This document shows, piece by piece, positions 56,001 through 63,796 of a stretch of 64,000 bases of DNA (its first letter is position 1; each line of letters opens with the position of its first letter). The DNA lies in assembly GCA_964368455.1 (NCBI GenBank), contig CAYJAZ010000001.1:62001-126000 (forward strand), written 5' to 3'. The position numbers and the translations under genes were made by a program. The notes under the pieces were generated by a model that ran no database searches, was not told the origin of the DNA, and saw nothing but the letters and a program-made list of their open reading frames with translations. The stretch is from CAYJAZ01 sp964368455. GTDB taxonomy: Bacteria; Desulfobacterota; Desulfovibrionia; Desulfovibrionales; Desulfovibrionaceae.

Positions 56001-56643
56001 GATGTGGATGTTCTGGATTTAAAGCACGATCACGGAAATCTTGAACTCTATCCCAGTTTACAACAGATTTAATATCGTCATAGTCGATAACTTCAATCTT
56101 TTGTACTTCGTGTGATGTACGGAAACCATCGAAGAAGTGACAGAATGGAACTGAAGAGTCGATAGCTGCTAAGTGAGCAACTAAAGCTAAGTCCATAGCT
56201 TCTTGAGGTGAGTTTGAGCAAAGGAAAGAAAAACCAGTTTGACGAGCTGCCATAACGTCTTGGTGATCACCAAAGATAGAAAGGGCATGTGCTGCAATAG
56301 CACGAGCTGAAACGTGGAAAACAGCAGGTAAAAGTTCACCAGAAATCTTGTACATGTTTGGAATCATGAGCAAGAGACCTTGTGAAGCTGTGAAAGTTGT
56401 TGTTAAAGCACCAGCAGCAAGCGAACCATGAACAGCACCAGCAGCACCAGCTTCTGATTGCATTTCATGTATAGCCAAAACTTGGCCTAAAGCGTTCTTT
56501 CTGCCAGATGCAGCCCATTCTTCAGCAAGTTCAGCCATAGTAGAAGAAGGGGTAATTGGATAGATAGCACTTACATCACTTAATGCGTATGCAACGTGAG
56601 CACTTGCAGTGTTACCGTCCATAGTTTTCCATTTATTTGCCAT
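53098..56643 (-). CDS. nifJ: pyruvate:ferredoxin (flavodoxin) oxidoreductase
   Basis: Oxidises pyruvate with CoA to acetyl-CoA and CO2, reducing ferredoxin. 1181 residues in one chain, typical of the homodimeric enzyme. N-terminal pyrimidine domain: HVAYALSDVSAIYPITPSSTMAE. Two [4Fe-4S] clusters: CIQCNLCSLVCPHASIRP and CQGCGSCANVCPGKKGE. Further Cys in GACAGCGETPY. The TPP domain has IFGGDGWAYDIGFGGLDHVIA. The C-terminal segment beyond about 1140 is the short protective tail region. ATG at 56643 follows AGGAG. Central carbon metabolism in an anaerobe. Confidence 0.96.
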   Translation of the reverse strand: MANKWKTMDGNTASAHVAYALSDVSAIYPITPSSTMAELAEEWAASGRKNALGQVLAIHEMQSEAGAAGAVHGSLAAGALTTTFTASQGLLLMIPNMYKISGELLPAVFHVSARAIAAHALSIFGDHQDVMAARQTGFSFLCSNSPQEAMDLALVAHLAAIDSSVPFCHFFDGFRTSHEVQKIEVIDYDDIKSVVNWDRVQDFRDRALNPEHPHQRGTAQNPDIYYQGRERANPFYEQVPGLVIDAMKRVKSITGRSYNLYDYYGHPEADRVVIAMGSACETIEEVVDFLNAKGQKVGLVKVRLYRPFAAEYLLQAIPATAQTITVLDRTKEPGALGDPLYLDVTTAFAEANTMPSLIAGRYGLGSKEFTPAMAKAVFDNMLSMAPKNHFNVGIDDDVTLSSLSIGEVLPTVAEGTVQCMFFGLGSDGTVGANKQAIKIIGDNTDMYAQGYFAYDSKKSGGFTVSHLRFGNSPIKSTYLITQADFIGCHKSAYVNIYNVLENIKENGTFLLNSEWTSVKDMERELPGHMKRTIAQKKIKLYTVDAVKVAAAAGLGNRINMVMQTAFFKLSNVLPFEKAVELLKDSIKKTYGSKGDKIVNMNIEAVDKSLDAVIEIKYPKSWATAEDTPSLYNDQDPYIANVVRPILSQQGDKLPVSAFEADGIVPLGTTACEKRGVAIAVPQWKSENCIQCNLCSLVCPHASIRPVLASDEELKDAPKGFEVLPAMGKEIKEFKFHMQVYAMDCQGCGSCANVCPGKKGEKALIMTPLAKIQKETNAELEFVVENIEPKGHLVDRGTLKGSQFQQPLFEFSGACAGCGETPYVKLLTQLFGERMIIANATGCSSIWGGSAPTNPYCTNDEGYGPAWGNSLFEDAAEFGFGIKAAYNQRRARLADSLSSIKEAKVPAELKKSIDNWLEKKDKGAESTDAGLEVMDAIHEAAHEGKLPVELHDQVSDVFNSTDLFTDKSIWIFGGDGWAYDIGFGGLDHVIASGENINILVMDTEVYSNTGGQASKSTPLGSIAKFAAAGKRSKKKDLGGMAMTYGYVYVAYVSMGADMNQTLKAFKEAEAYDGPSVVIAYAPCINQGLKRGMGKSMEEAKHAVTSGYWPLYRYNPLLADEGKNPFILECKEPDGTIQEFLSGETRYAQLEKIQPEISKQLRAEIEADYLKRYQLLKKRSEAI

Positions 56644-56727
56644 AATAAAACTCCTGAGCGTGCGGGATTTTTTTGCTATACACGCTGTTTTTTTGTGAAA
56701 ATAGAGACAAATTCCATATCTCAGAGT

Positions 56728-56756
56728 TACATATCACAATAGATACACCTTGTCTA
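56728..56756 (-). promoter_or_regulatory. sigma-70 promoter of PFOR
   Basis: Minus strand TAGACA, a 17-base spacer, then TATGTA, about 85 bases upstream of the start. The interval up to 56984 is AT-rich with no other visible feature. Confidence 0.6.
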
Positions 56757-56984
56757 GTGCTTATTTTAATCTTAAATTGCCAATAAATATCGCAAATGCT
56801 CTTCAATGGCTTGTTTGAGTGCTCAATGAATTTTTTAACTTTTTTTTAACTTTTTTTAAAGTTTTTATACCTTATTGAAAAAGTATAAAAAAACAATGCT
56901 TTAGCTTTGTATACAAAACACAATTTTCTGTTAAAAATATTTAATTTAATTAAATTTTTTAATGGCTTGTTAAATTGTAAAAGA

Positions 56985-57168
56985 CATGGATTGCCACGTC
57001 ATTCACTTTGTTCATTCCTCGCAATGACGAGTCTCGTGAATAGAGTTTAAGACTGACGATTTATTTTTAGCAATTATTGATTACAACAAAACTATTTATC
57101 CTATTAAAATAGCACAATAGACTCGTCATTGCGAGGAAAAGGCGTAGCCTTGACGTGGCAATCCATGT
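56985..57168. repeat. family A inverted-repeat element, copy 5
   Basis: Left arm CATGGATTGCCACGTC to CAATGACGAGTCTC, right arm GACTCGTCATTGCGAGG to CGTGGCAATCCATG with the AAGGCGTAGCCTT inner hairpin. Centre holds TTTATCCTATTAAAA. Followed by family B. Confidence 0.95.
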
Positions 57169-57420
57169 CTTTAAAAAGAAAAAACTCACATTTGGAACGT
57201 AGTGACAAATGCCTACTTACTTTTCAACTTTAGTCTCTTCTTAAAATTTTAAAGCGGAACAGTATTTAAGAGTAAGAGGCGAGAGCCTCGAACTCTTAAA
57301 ACTTTTCCGCAAATAAAAAAATAACTATTCTTCTTTAGCCACCCCCTCACGCACTCATCTTGCAAATTGGGGTTTCCAAAGGGCTTCAAGTCCTTTGGCC
57401 GCCGGAGGCATAGGAGACAA
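57169..57420 (+). repeat. family B repeat, copy 3
   Basis: Same order as copy 1. The long hairpin (57254-57310) keeps GCGGAA.AGT/ACTTTTCCGC, but the inner arms are TTAAGAGT/ACTCTTAA plus an extra GAGGC/GCCTC hairpin at the tip. The second hairpin has arms CCAAAGG/CCTTTGG and is followed by CCGCCGGAGGCA. Confidence 0.85.
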
Positions 57421-57482
57421 AAAAATAGAAGACAAAAACTCTTTGCATTCACTTATAATCACACAATTTAATATTCTTTTCC

Positions 57483-57511
57483 TTGACAAGTGAAAAAGTA
57501 TACACTACTTA
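57483..57511 (+). promoter_or_regulatory. sigma-70 promoter of topA
   Basis: TTGACA, a 17-base spacer, then TACTTA. Thirty-two bases before the topA start. Lies just after the family B copy. Confidence 0.6.
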
Positions 57512-57542
57512 GTGATTAAATATACAAAAAATTGAGGCAAAG

Positions 57543-59786
57543 ATGGCAAAAAATCTCATTATAGTGGAGTCTCCTGCAAAGGTTAAAACAATTAAAAAAT
57601 TTCTTGGTGCTGACTATAACGTCAAGGCCAGTGTTGGGCATATACGTGATTTGCCAACAAAGACACTAGGTGTGGACGAAGCACATGATTTTGCCCCTCA
57701 ATACGAAACTATTAAAGGCAAGGAAAAAGTTGTCAGCGAATTGAAGGCTGCGGCTCAAAAAGCTGAAACTATATATCTTGCTCCCGATCCTGATAGAGAA
57801 GGCGAGGCTATTGCTTGGCATATTGCAGAAAGTATTAAAGGTAAAGGTTCTACTGAAGATATACGTCGTATTCAATTCAACGAAATCACAGCAAAAGCAG
57901 TGAAAGAAGCTTTGAAAAATCCGCGTGAAATCAATACACATCTTTTTGATGCTCAACAAGCAAGACGTGTGCTTGACAGGCTTGTGGGCTATAAAATTTC
58001 TCCTCTTCTATGGAAAACTGTGAAAAGAGGGATTTCTGCTGGCCGAGTGCAATCAGTTGCTTTGAAACTTATTGTGGATAAAGAAAACGAAAGAAAGGCT
58101 TTTGTTTCAGAAGAATACTGGAATTTTAAAGCATTATTAAAGAAAGACGAAGCAAAGGCAAAGGCTTTTAAGGCTGAACTTGCAAAGATTAATAATAAAA
58201 AAGCCTTAGTGCCAAATGCTGATGCGGCAAATGCATTAGAAAAAGAAATCCAGCAAAATTCTTGGATTATTTCAAATATAGAAGAAAAAGAACGTTCTCG
58301 CTCAGCACCACCGCCTTTTATTACTTCAACATTACAACAAGTTGCAAACCAAAGACTTTCCTTTGCGGCAAAAAGAACTATGCAAACAGCACAGAAATTG
58401 TATGAGGGCATAGATCTCACAGATAGAGGAACAACAGCTCTCATTACTTATATGCGTACTGACTCTGTGCGTATAGCGGATGAAGCGAGAAATGCTGCTT
58501 TAGACTATATTGGAAAGGAATTTGGCAAAGATTATCTTGGCGGAAAGGGTAAGGGGAATTTCTTTAAAACGAAAGGAGCGGCTCAAGATGCTCACGAAGC
58601 TATTCGCCCTGTAGATTGCTCTATTACTCCAGATGAAATCAAAAATGATCTCACAGCTGAACAATATAAAGTATATAAATTGATTTGGACAAGATTTCTT
58701 GCTTCGCAAATGGCGGCAGCTAGATTTCACGACACAAATGTCACAGTAGATTGTGCGTCAACGCAGTGGAAAGTGAAGGGGCAAAGAATACTTTTTGCTG
58801 GCTATCTTGCTTTAGATGCAAAATCATCGAGCGATGATGATACAATTTTGCCACAGCTTGCAGTAGGCGAAAAGCTTATTTGTGCAGAACTCACTAAAGA
58901 ACAAAAGTTCACACAGCCACCAAGCAGATACACAGAAGCCTCCTTAGTTAAAGAACTTGAAGAATTAGGTATTGGTAGGCCATCTACTTATGCAACCATT
59001 ATTTCTACCTTGCAAGACAGAGAATATGTAAAGCAAGAAGAAAAACATTTTATACCAACAGATTTAGGCGATATTGTTGTCACACAATTGAATACAAATT
59101 TCCCTAAACTTATGGATGTTTCTTTCACAGCACAAATGGAAGACGGCTTAGATAAAGTTGCAGAGGGCGATATAGCTTGGGTGAACTTGCTTAAAGATTT
59201 TAGCAAGGATTTCAATCCAGCTTTAGAACTTGCAACAAAGTCTATGGTACAGATGAAAGCAGGCATAGAAGCGGGCATTGACTGTCCTGAATGTGCAAAA
59301 CCATTAGTTGTGAAATTTGGCAAAATGGGTGAATTTCTTGCCTGTTCAGGCTATCCTGACTGTTCCTTTACGTCAGACTATACACGTGACGAACAGGGTA
59401 AGGTTCAGCTTGTACAAAGAGCAAAACCAGAAGTGCAAGTTCTTGGCACATGCCCTAAATGTGGCGGTGATGTAGTTCTTAAAAGATCGCGTGCTGGTGC
59501 TCGTTTTCAGGCATGTTCTAATTATCCAAAATGTAATTATGCCGCTCCATATTTACTTGGTATTCCATGCCCTAAATGCGAAAATGGTAATATTGTTGAA
59601 AAAGCAAGTAAACGTGGAAAGGTGTTCTATGGTTGCGACGCATATCCAAAATGCGACTATGCCTCTTGGAATGAACCTGTGAAAGATCCTTGTCCAATGT
59701 GTAATGAGCCTATTACATTTATTAAAAATAATAGAAATAACAAACAAAGAATTTGCGAGAATTGCGGAAATAGTAGTGAAGTTTAG
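57543..59786 (+). CDS. topA: DNA topoisomerase I
   Basis: Relaxes negative supercoils by single-strand passage. 747 residues. TOPRIM domain (AKNLIIVESPAKVKTIKKFLG, DPDREGEAIAWH). Catalytic Tyr in ALITYMRTDSVRIADEA. C-terminal region with four Cys4 zinc ribbons: CPECAKPLVVKFG, CPKCGGDVVLKRSR, CPKCENGNIVEKAS and CPMCNEPITFIKN, with later Cys pairs. ATG at 57543 follows GAGGCAAAG. Single-gene unit next to A and B repeats. Confidence 0.96.
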   Translation: MAKNLIIVESPAKVKTIKKFLGADYNVKASVGHIRDLPTKTLGVDEAHDFAPQYETIKGKEKVVSELKAAAQKAETIYLAPDPDREGEAIAWHIAESIKGKGSTEDIRRIQFNEITAKAVKEALKNPREINTHLFDAQQARRVLDRLVGYKISPLLWKTVKRGISAGRVQSVALKLIVDKENERKAFVSEEYWNFKALLKKDEAKAKAFKAELAKINNKKALVPNADAANALEKEIQQNSWIISNIEEKERSRSAPPPFITSTLQQVANQRLSFAAKRTMQTAQKLYEGIDLTDRGTTALITYMRTDSVRIADEARNAALDYIGKEFGKDYLGGKGKGNFFKTKGAAQDAHEAIRPVDCSITPDEIKNDLTAEQYKVYKLIWTRFLASQMAAARFHDTNVTVDCASTQWKVKGQRILFAGYLALDAKSSSDDDTILPQLAVGEKLICAELTKEQKFTQPPSRYTEASLVKELEELGIGRPSTYATIISTLQDREYVKQEEKHFIPTDLGDIVVTQLNTNFPKLMDVSFTAQMEDGLDKVAEGDIAWVNLLKDFSKDFNPALELATKSMVQMKAGIEAGIDCPECAKPLVVKFGKMGEFLACSGYPDCSFTSDYTRDEQGKVQLVQRAKPEVQVLGTCPKCGGDVVLKRSRAGARFQACSNYPKCNYAAPYLLGIPCPKCENGNIVEKASKRGKVFYGCDAYPKCDYASWNEPVKDPCPMCNEPITFIKNNRNNKQRICENCGNSSEV

Positions 59787-59916
59787 TTTTCACTTGCTTG
59801 TACTAGCTTGTATATTTGGTTAAAAAAATTAAGTATTAAATGCTTAAAAAGCTCTAATGCTTTTAATCTAGAATCCGTTAAAAATATTAACTCTAGAAAA
59901 TATCAAAAAAATAAGT

Positions 59917-60306
59917 GTGTATATAGGTGAGAAAGTGGAAAGAATAAATAATTCAATGTTTTTAGATAGAAATGCTCAAATAGACAGAGCACTTTCAATA
60001 CAATCAAAGGCAATATCCTTGCTTTGGGGATTGGAACAATCCTTAAATAGAACAGAAGACGAAAGCATAAAAAGAAGAGCTCTTTTTGAAACTCCATTAA
60101 ATGAAAAGAATGAAGAAAACTTTTTTCATTCTATAGAAAGTGAAAACCATCTTAGCGTGAAATCTAATCATTTGGATATAGACAGAGCAATAGAAATCAC
60201 AGATTTTGTTAAAAGTAAGGTGCTTAAGCAAGAAAAAGTGGAAAGCATTTCACATAATAGCTCTAGAGCTTCGCTTTCCTTTTTAGCTACTTCTTTATTG
60301 CAATAA
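59917..60306 (+). CDS. hypothetical protein, start uncertain
   Basis: Up to 129 residues, soluble, charged. The frame opens with GTG 59917. GTG 59935 after a GGTGAG site or ATG 59956 (MFLDRNAQIDRALSIQ) are alternatives and the true start is not clear. It has a helical pattern with several Ser/Lys/Glu-rich stretches. A terminator follows at 60331. The codon use is like the surrounding genes, so it is plausibly real. No family recognised. Confidence 0.5.
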   Translation: MYIGEKVERINNSMFLDRNAQIDRALSIQSKAISLLWGLEQSLNRTEDESIKRRALFETPLNEKNEENFFHSIESENHLSVKSNHLDIDRAIEITDFVKSKVLKQEKVESISHNSSRASLSFLATSLLQ

Positions 60307-60330
60307 AAGATAAATAAAATTGTAAAAAAT

Positions 60331-60370
60331 AAATGCGTGTTTTAATATTGAAACATGCATTTTTTTTATT
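60331..60370 (+). terminator. intrinsic terminator
   Basis: Stem AAATGCGTGTTT/AAACATGCATTT (one G-U pair) with a run of eight T. The rest of the interval to 60557 is an AT-rich leader of rpsA where I see no clear hexamers. Confidence 0.8.
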
Positions 60371-60557
60371 TTAAATCTAAAGTTTAGTATTAAAAATTTA
60401 ATTCTGCTTAAATTAAGCTTGTGTTTAATTTAGTGTTATGCTAAATAGAACTATTCTTCATTGCTGAGGCTTCAACAAAATTAAATATTTCAAATGATTT
60501 TGAGCCAAGTCTTGTAAAAGCAGGAGAATGTAATTTTGGTTCGGAGGAAATTTTTTT

Positions 60558-62264
60558 ATGGTAACCCAAGAAATGGAAAATCAAACAAACGACAGCATCG
60601 ACTTTGCTTCAGAGCTCGACAACTATCTTACACCTGATTTTGGTGATTTAGAAGAAGGTTCTATTGTACAAGGCGAAGTTGTTCGTGTAGACAATGACAC
60701 AGTTTTAGTTGACGTAAGCTTTAAGTCTGAAGGTCAAATCCCTGCGTCTGAATTCCGCGATGCACAAGGTAATATTAGCGTAAAAGTTGGCGACAAGATT
60801 GACGTATTTATCGCACGCAAAAATGAAAGCGACGGTACTGTTGTTTTATCTTATGAAAAAGCTAAACGTATGAAGCTTTTTGATCAACTTGAAGAAGTTC
60901 TTGAAAAGGGCGGTGTAGTTACTGGTATGATTACACGCAGAATCAAGGGCGGTTATAACGTAGACCTTGGTGGCATTGAAGCTTTCTTGCCTGGTTCTCA
61001 TGTAGATTTACGTCCTGTTCCTGATATGGACGCATTAGTAAATCAAAACTATCCTTTCCGTGTCTTAAAAATCAATCGTCGTCGTAGCAATATCATTGTT
61101 TCACGTCGTGTATTATTAGAAGAAGAAAGAGATGCACAACGTGGCAACCTCTTAGAAGTTTTACAAGAAAACCAAACTGTAACAGGTAAGGTTAAAAATA
61201 TCACTGAATACGGCGTATTCATCGACTTAGGCGGATTAGACGGCTTATTACATATCACAGATATGTCATGGAAGCGTTTACGCCATCCAAAAGAAATGCT
61301 TACTTTAGGTCAAGAACTTGAATTAAAAGTACTTTCTTTTGACAAAGACAGCCAAAAAGTTTCTTTAGGCCTCAAACAACTTATCGAAGATCCATGGCAA
61401 AACATCACAGAACGCTTCCCAGAAGGCGCTCACTACAATGGTAAGGTAACAAACCTTGTAGACTATGGTGTATTTGTTGAGTTAGACTCAGGCGTTGAAG
61501 GCTTAGTACATATTTCTGAAATGTCTTGGACACGTAAATTACGCCACCCTAGCCAAATGTTAAAGCAAGGCGACGAAGTTGAAGTTGTTATTCTTGGTGT
61601 AGATTCTGAAAAGAAACGTATTTCTTTAGGTATGAAACAAGTAACACCAAATCCATGGCAATTAGTTGGCGAAAGATTCCCAGAAGGTACAATTTTAGAA
61701 GGTGTTATTAAAAACATCACTGAATTTGGTATGTTCATCGGTATCGAAGACGGCATCGACGGCTTAATCCACGTTTCAGACATTTCTTGGACAAAGAAAT
61801 TACGTCACCCAAGTGAAATGTTCAAAGTTGGCGACACAGTACAAGCAAAAGTATTGACAGTTGATCAAGAAAGCGAAAAATTCACACTTGGTATGAAACA
61901 ACTTTCAGACGATCCATGGTCAACAGTACCAACACGTTACCCAGTAGGTAATATCGTGAAAGGTGTTATCACAAATATCACTGATTTCGGTGTATTTGTT
62001 GAAGTTGAAGACGGTATCGAAGGCCTTATCCACGTTTCTGAACTTGGTAACAAAGGTAAAGCTGTTTCTGAACTTTACAAAGAAAACGACACAGTTGAAG
62101 CTAAAATTATTCATGTTTCAGCTGACGAACGTCGCTTAGGTCTTTCTATCAAACAAATGAAAGAAGACGAAGAAAAGAAAAAATCTAAAGAATACCGTTC
62201 ATCAGGCGATGCTGGTCAAACTTTAGGTGACTTATTTAGCAAAGCTAAAGAAGATAACGAATAG
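60558..62264 (+). CDS. rpsA: 30S ribosomal protein S1
   Basis: Binds mRNA leaders and helps initiation. 568 residues with six S1 RNA-binding repeats, each of the form ...GVFVELDSGVEGLVHISEMSW...LRHPSQMLK...; clear starts near residues 35, 120, 205, 290, 377 and 464. The last C-terminal stretch is Lys/Glu-rich. ATG at 60558 follows TTCGGAGGAA. Its 3' end with terminator is duplicated downstream. Confidence 0.96.
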   Translation: MVTQEMENQTNDSIDFASELDNYLTPDFGDLEEGSIVQGEVVRVDNDTVLVDVSFKSEGQIPASEFRDAQGNISVKVGDKIDVFIARKNESDGTVVLSYEKAKRMKLFDQLEEVLEKGGVVTGMITRRIKGGYNVDLGGIEAFLPGSHVDLRPVPDMDALVNQNYPFRVLKINRRRSNIIVSRRVLLEEERDAQRGNLLEVLQENQTVTGKVKNITEYGVFIDLGGLDGLLHITDMSWKRLRHPKEMLTLGQELELKVLSFDKDSQKVSLGLKQLIEDPWQNITERFPEGAHYNGKVTNLVDYGVFVELDSGVEGLVHISEMSWTRKLRHPSQMLKQGDEVEVVILGVDSEKKRISLGMKQVTPNPWQLVGERFPEGTILEGVIKNITEFGMFIGIEDGIDGLIHVSDISWTKKLRHPSEMFKVGDTVQAKVLTVDQESEKFTLGMKQLSDDPWSTVPTRYPVGNIVKGVITNITDFGVFVEVEDGIEGLIHVSELGNKGKAVSELYKENDTVEAKIIHVSADERRLGLSIKQMKEDEEKKKSKEYRSSGDAGQTLGDLFSKAKEDNE

Positions 62265-62541
62265 TTTATAATAAAAGCCCCGAAAGGGGCTTTTTTTTTG
62301 AGCAGCATCGCGTGAGCTTAGCGAACAAAGGCTTCAGCGAGCGAAGCAAAAACGACGTTTTTTGCAAGCGAGGTTTCGTGCACAGCGTGCCGAAACAAAT
62401 AGTTTAAAAGTAGCTGGTCAAACTTTAGGTGACTTATTTAGCAAAGCTAAAGAAGATAACGAATAGCTTATAATAAAAGCCCCGAAAGGGGCTTTTTTTT
62501 GAGCAGCATCGCGTGAGCTTTAGCGAACAAAGGCTTAGGGG
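62211..62541 (+). repeat. duplicated rpsA tail and terminator flanking a family C element
   Basis: The last 54 coding bases of rpsA, its terminator (AGCCCC/GGGGCT with GAAA loop, 62276-62299) and the GAGCAGCATCGCGTGAGCTT that follows recur from 62413 (offset 202; second terminator at 62478-62500). Between them is a family C element. Hairpin 1 has GCAAAAA/TTTTTGC with a CGACGT loop (62346-62365). Hairpin 2 has GTTTCG/CGAAAC, a bulged T and GCAC/GTGC (62373-62396). After the second copy a shortened C with GGGGAT/ATCCCC follows. Confidence 0.95.
62276..62299 (+). terminator. intrinsic terminator of rpsA
   Basis: Stem AGCCCC/GGGGCT, GAAA tetraloop, T run. An identical copy lies at 62478-62500 in the duplicated tail. 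Confidence 0.92.
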
Positions 62542-62579
62542 ATTATCCCCACGCGAGCGAAGCAATTAGTTATAAAAAA

Positions 62580-62755
62580 CATGGATTGCCACGTCGTCAT
62601 GTTACTCCTCCTCGCAATGACGAGTCTATTGTGCTATTTTAATGGGATAAATAGTTCTACCTATAATTGTAAAACTTGAATCTTTAGTTGTAAAATAAAG
62701 AAAACCCGACTCGTCATTGCGAGGAAAAGGCGAAGCCTTGACGTGGCAATCCATG
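62580..62755. repeat. family A inverted-repeat element, copy 6
   Basis: Left arm CATGGATTGCCACGTCG, right arm with AAGGCGAAGCCTT ending CGTGGCAATCCATG. The centre has TTTTAATGGGATAAATAG. Its right end lies 20 bases before the first GIY-YIG ATG. Confidence 0.95.
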
Positions 62756-62775
62756 TCTTTTACAATAGAAGTATT

Positions 62776-63057
62776 ATGAAAAAATATTTCGTTTATATTA
62801 TGACAAATAAGCCAAATGGAACACTTGATACCGGTATAACAAACAATATAGAAGGTAGAGCTTTTGAACATAAAATAGGTATAGGTTCTGAATTTTCAGC
62901 AAAATACAATTTGCATTTATTAGTGTATGTAGAAGAAAGTAATACGGCTTATTCTGCCATTGAAAGAGAAAAACAAATCAAAAGCTGGAAGAGACAAAGA
63001 AAAATTGAATTGATTGAAAGTGTTAATCCAGAATGGAAAGATTTATTTGCAGAATAG
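62776..63057 (+). CDS. GIY-YIG domain protein, copy 1
   Basis: 93 residues from ATG 62776; a GTG 11 codons upstream falls inside the A element and is unlikely. The compact GIY-YIG nuclease fold is clear: KKYFVYIMTNKPNGTL, then NNIEGRAFEHK (catalytic Arg) and the helix AIEREKQIKSWKRQRK (Glu). The second motif reads LDTGIT where relatives have LYTG or LYIG, so the second tyrosine is replaced by Asp. Position: between two family A copies, 20 bases after one and 14 before the next. Nearly identical to copy 2 (one V/I difference). Confidence 0.8.
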   Translation: MKKYFVYIMTNKPNGTLDTGITNNIEGRAFEHKIGIGSEFSAKYNLHLLVYVEESNTAYSAIEREKQIKSWKRQRKIELIESVNPEWKDLFAE

Positions 63058-63071
63058 TTATTATAAAAAAA

Positions 63072-63240
63072 CATGGATTGCCACGTCGCAAGCTCCTCGC
63101 AATGACGAGTCTATTGTGCGATTTTAATGGGATAAATAGTTCTACCTATAATTGTAAAACTTAAATCTTTAGTTGTAAAAAAAGGAAAACCCGACTCGTC
63201 ATTGCGAGGAAAAGGCGAAGCCTTGACGTGGCAATCCATG
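63072..63240. repeat. family A inverted-repeat element, copy 7
   Basis: Between the two GIY-YIG genes. Same arms and centre as copy 6; the left arm has CGCAAGCTCCTCG as in copy 1. Confidence 0.95.
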
Positions 63241-63260
63241 TCTTTTACAATAGAAGTATT

Positions 63261-63542
63261 ATGAAAAAATATTTCGTTTATATTATGACAAATAAGCCAA
63301 ATGGAACACTTGATACCGGTATAACAAACAATATAGAAGGTAGAGCTTTTGAACATAAAATAGGTATAGGTTCTGAATTTTCAGCAAAATACAATTTGCA
63401 TTTATTAGTGTATGTAGAAGAAAGTAATACGGCTTATTCTGCCATTGAAAGAGAAAAACAAATCAAAAGCTGGAAGAGACAAAGAAAAATTGAATTGATT
63501 GAAAGTATTAATCCAGAATGGAAAGATTTATTTGCAGAATAG
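63261..63542 (+). CDS. GIY-YIG domain protein, copy 2
   Basis: 93 residues, identical to copy 1 except Ile for Val in the IES(V/I)NPEW segment near the C-terminus, including the LDTGIT substitution. The two genes are 485 bases apart and each carries its own upstream A copy, so the unit [A + gene] was duplicated in tandem. A third A copy closes the array. ATG 63261 has only a weak AGAAG before it, the same as copy 1. Confidence 0.8.
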   Translation: MKKYFVYIMTNKPNGTLDTGITNNIEGRAFEHKIGIGSEFSAKYNLHLLVYVEESNTAYSAIEREKQIKSWKRQRKIELIESINPEWKDLFAE

Positions 63543-63553
63543 GTTTAAAAAAA

Positions 63554-63729
63554 CATGGATTGCCACGTCGTTGCGTTGCTCCTTCTCGCAATGGCAAGTC
63601 TATTGTGCGATTTTAATGGGATAAATAGTTCAGATTAAACCTATAAGAATAGAAATTTTAAATCCTAAATGAACTTTTCAAGACTCGTCATTGCGAGGAA
63701 AAGGCGAAGCCTTGACGTGGCAATCCATG
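63554..63729. repeat. family A inverted-repeat element, copy 8
   Basis: Closes the GIY-YIG array. The left arm has small changes (CTCGCAATGGCAAGTC). The right arm has AAGGCGAAGCCTT and ends CAATCCATG. Confidence 0.93.
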
Positions 63730-63796
63730 TCTTTAAAAAAGAAAAAGCTTTTGCACAAAAAGAGTACAAAAGCTTGTAAAAGTCTGTAAAAATAAA

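Noticed and set aside
57249..57452. Minus-strand ORF of 67 codons in the B repeat
   Set aside because: It is a shadow of the hairpin repeat, with no start signal and no conservation among B copies.
62743..62775. Upstream GTG start for the GIY-YIG gene
   Set aside because: It lies within the A repeat arm (CGTGGCAATCC) and adds residues not found in the family.
19114..63729. Family A as an insertion sequence end
   Set aside because: No transposase gene or target duplication is visible; only the GIY-YIG ORFs are linked to it.
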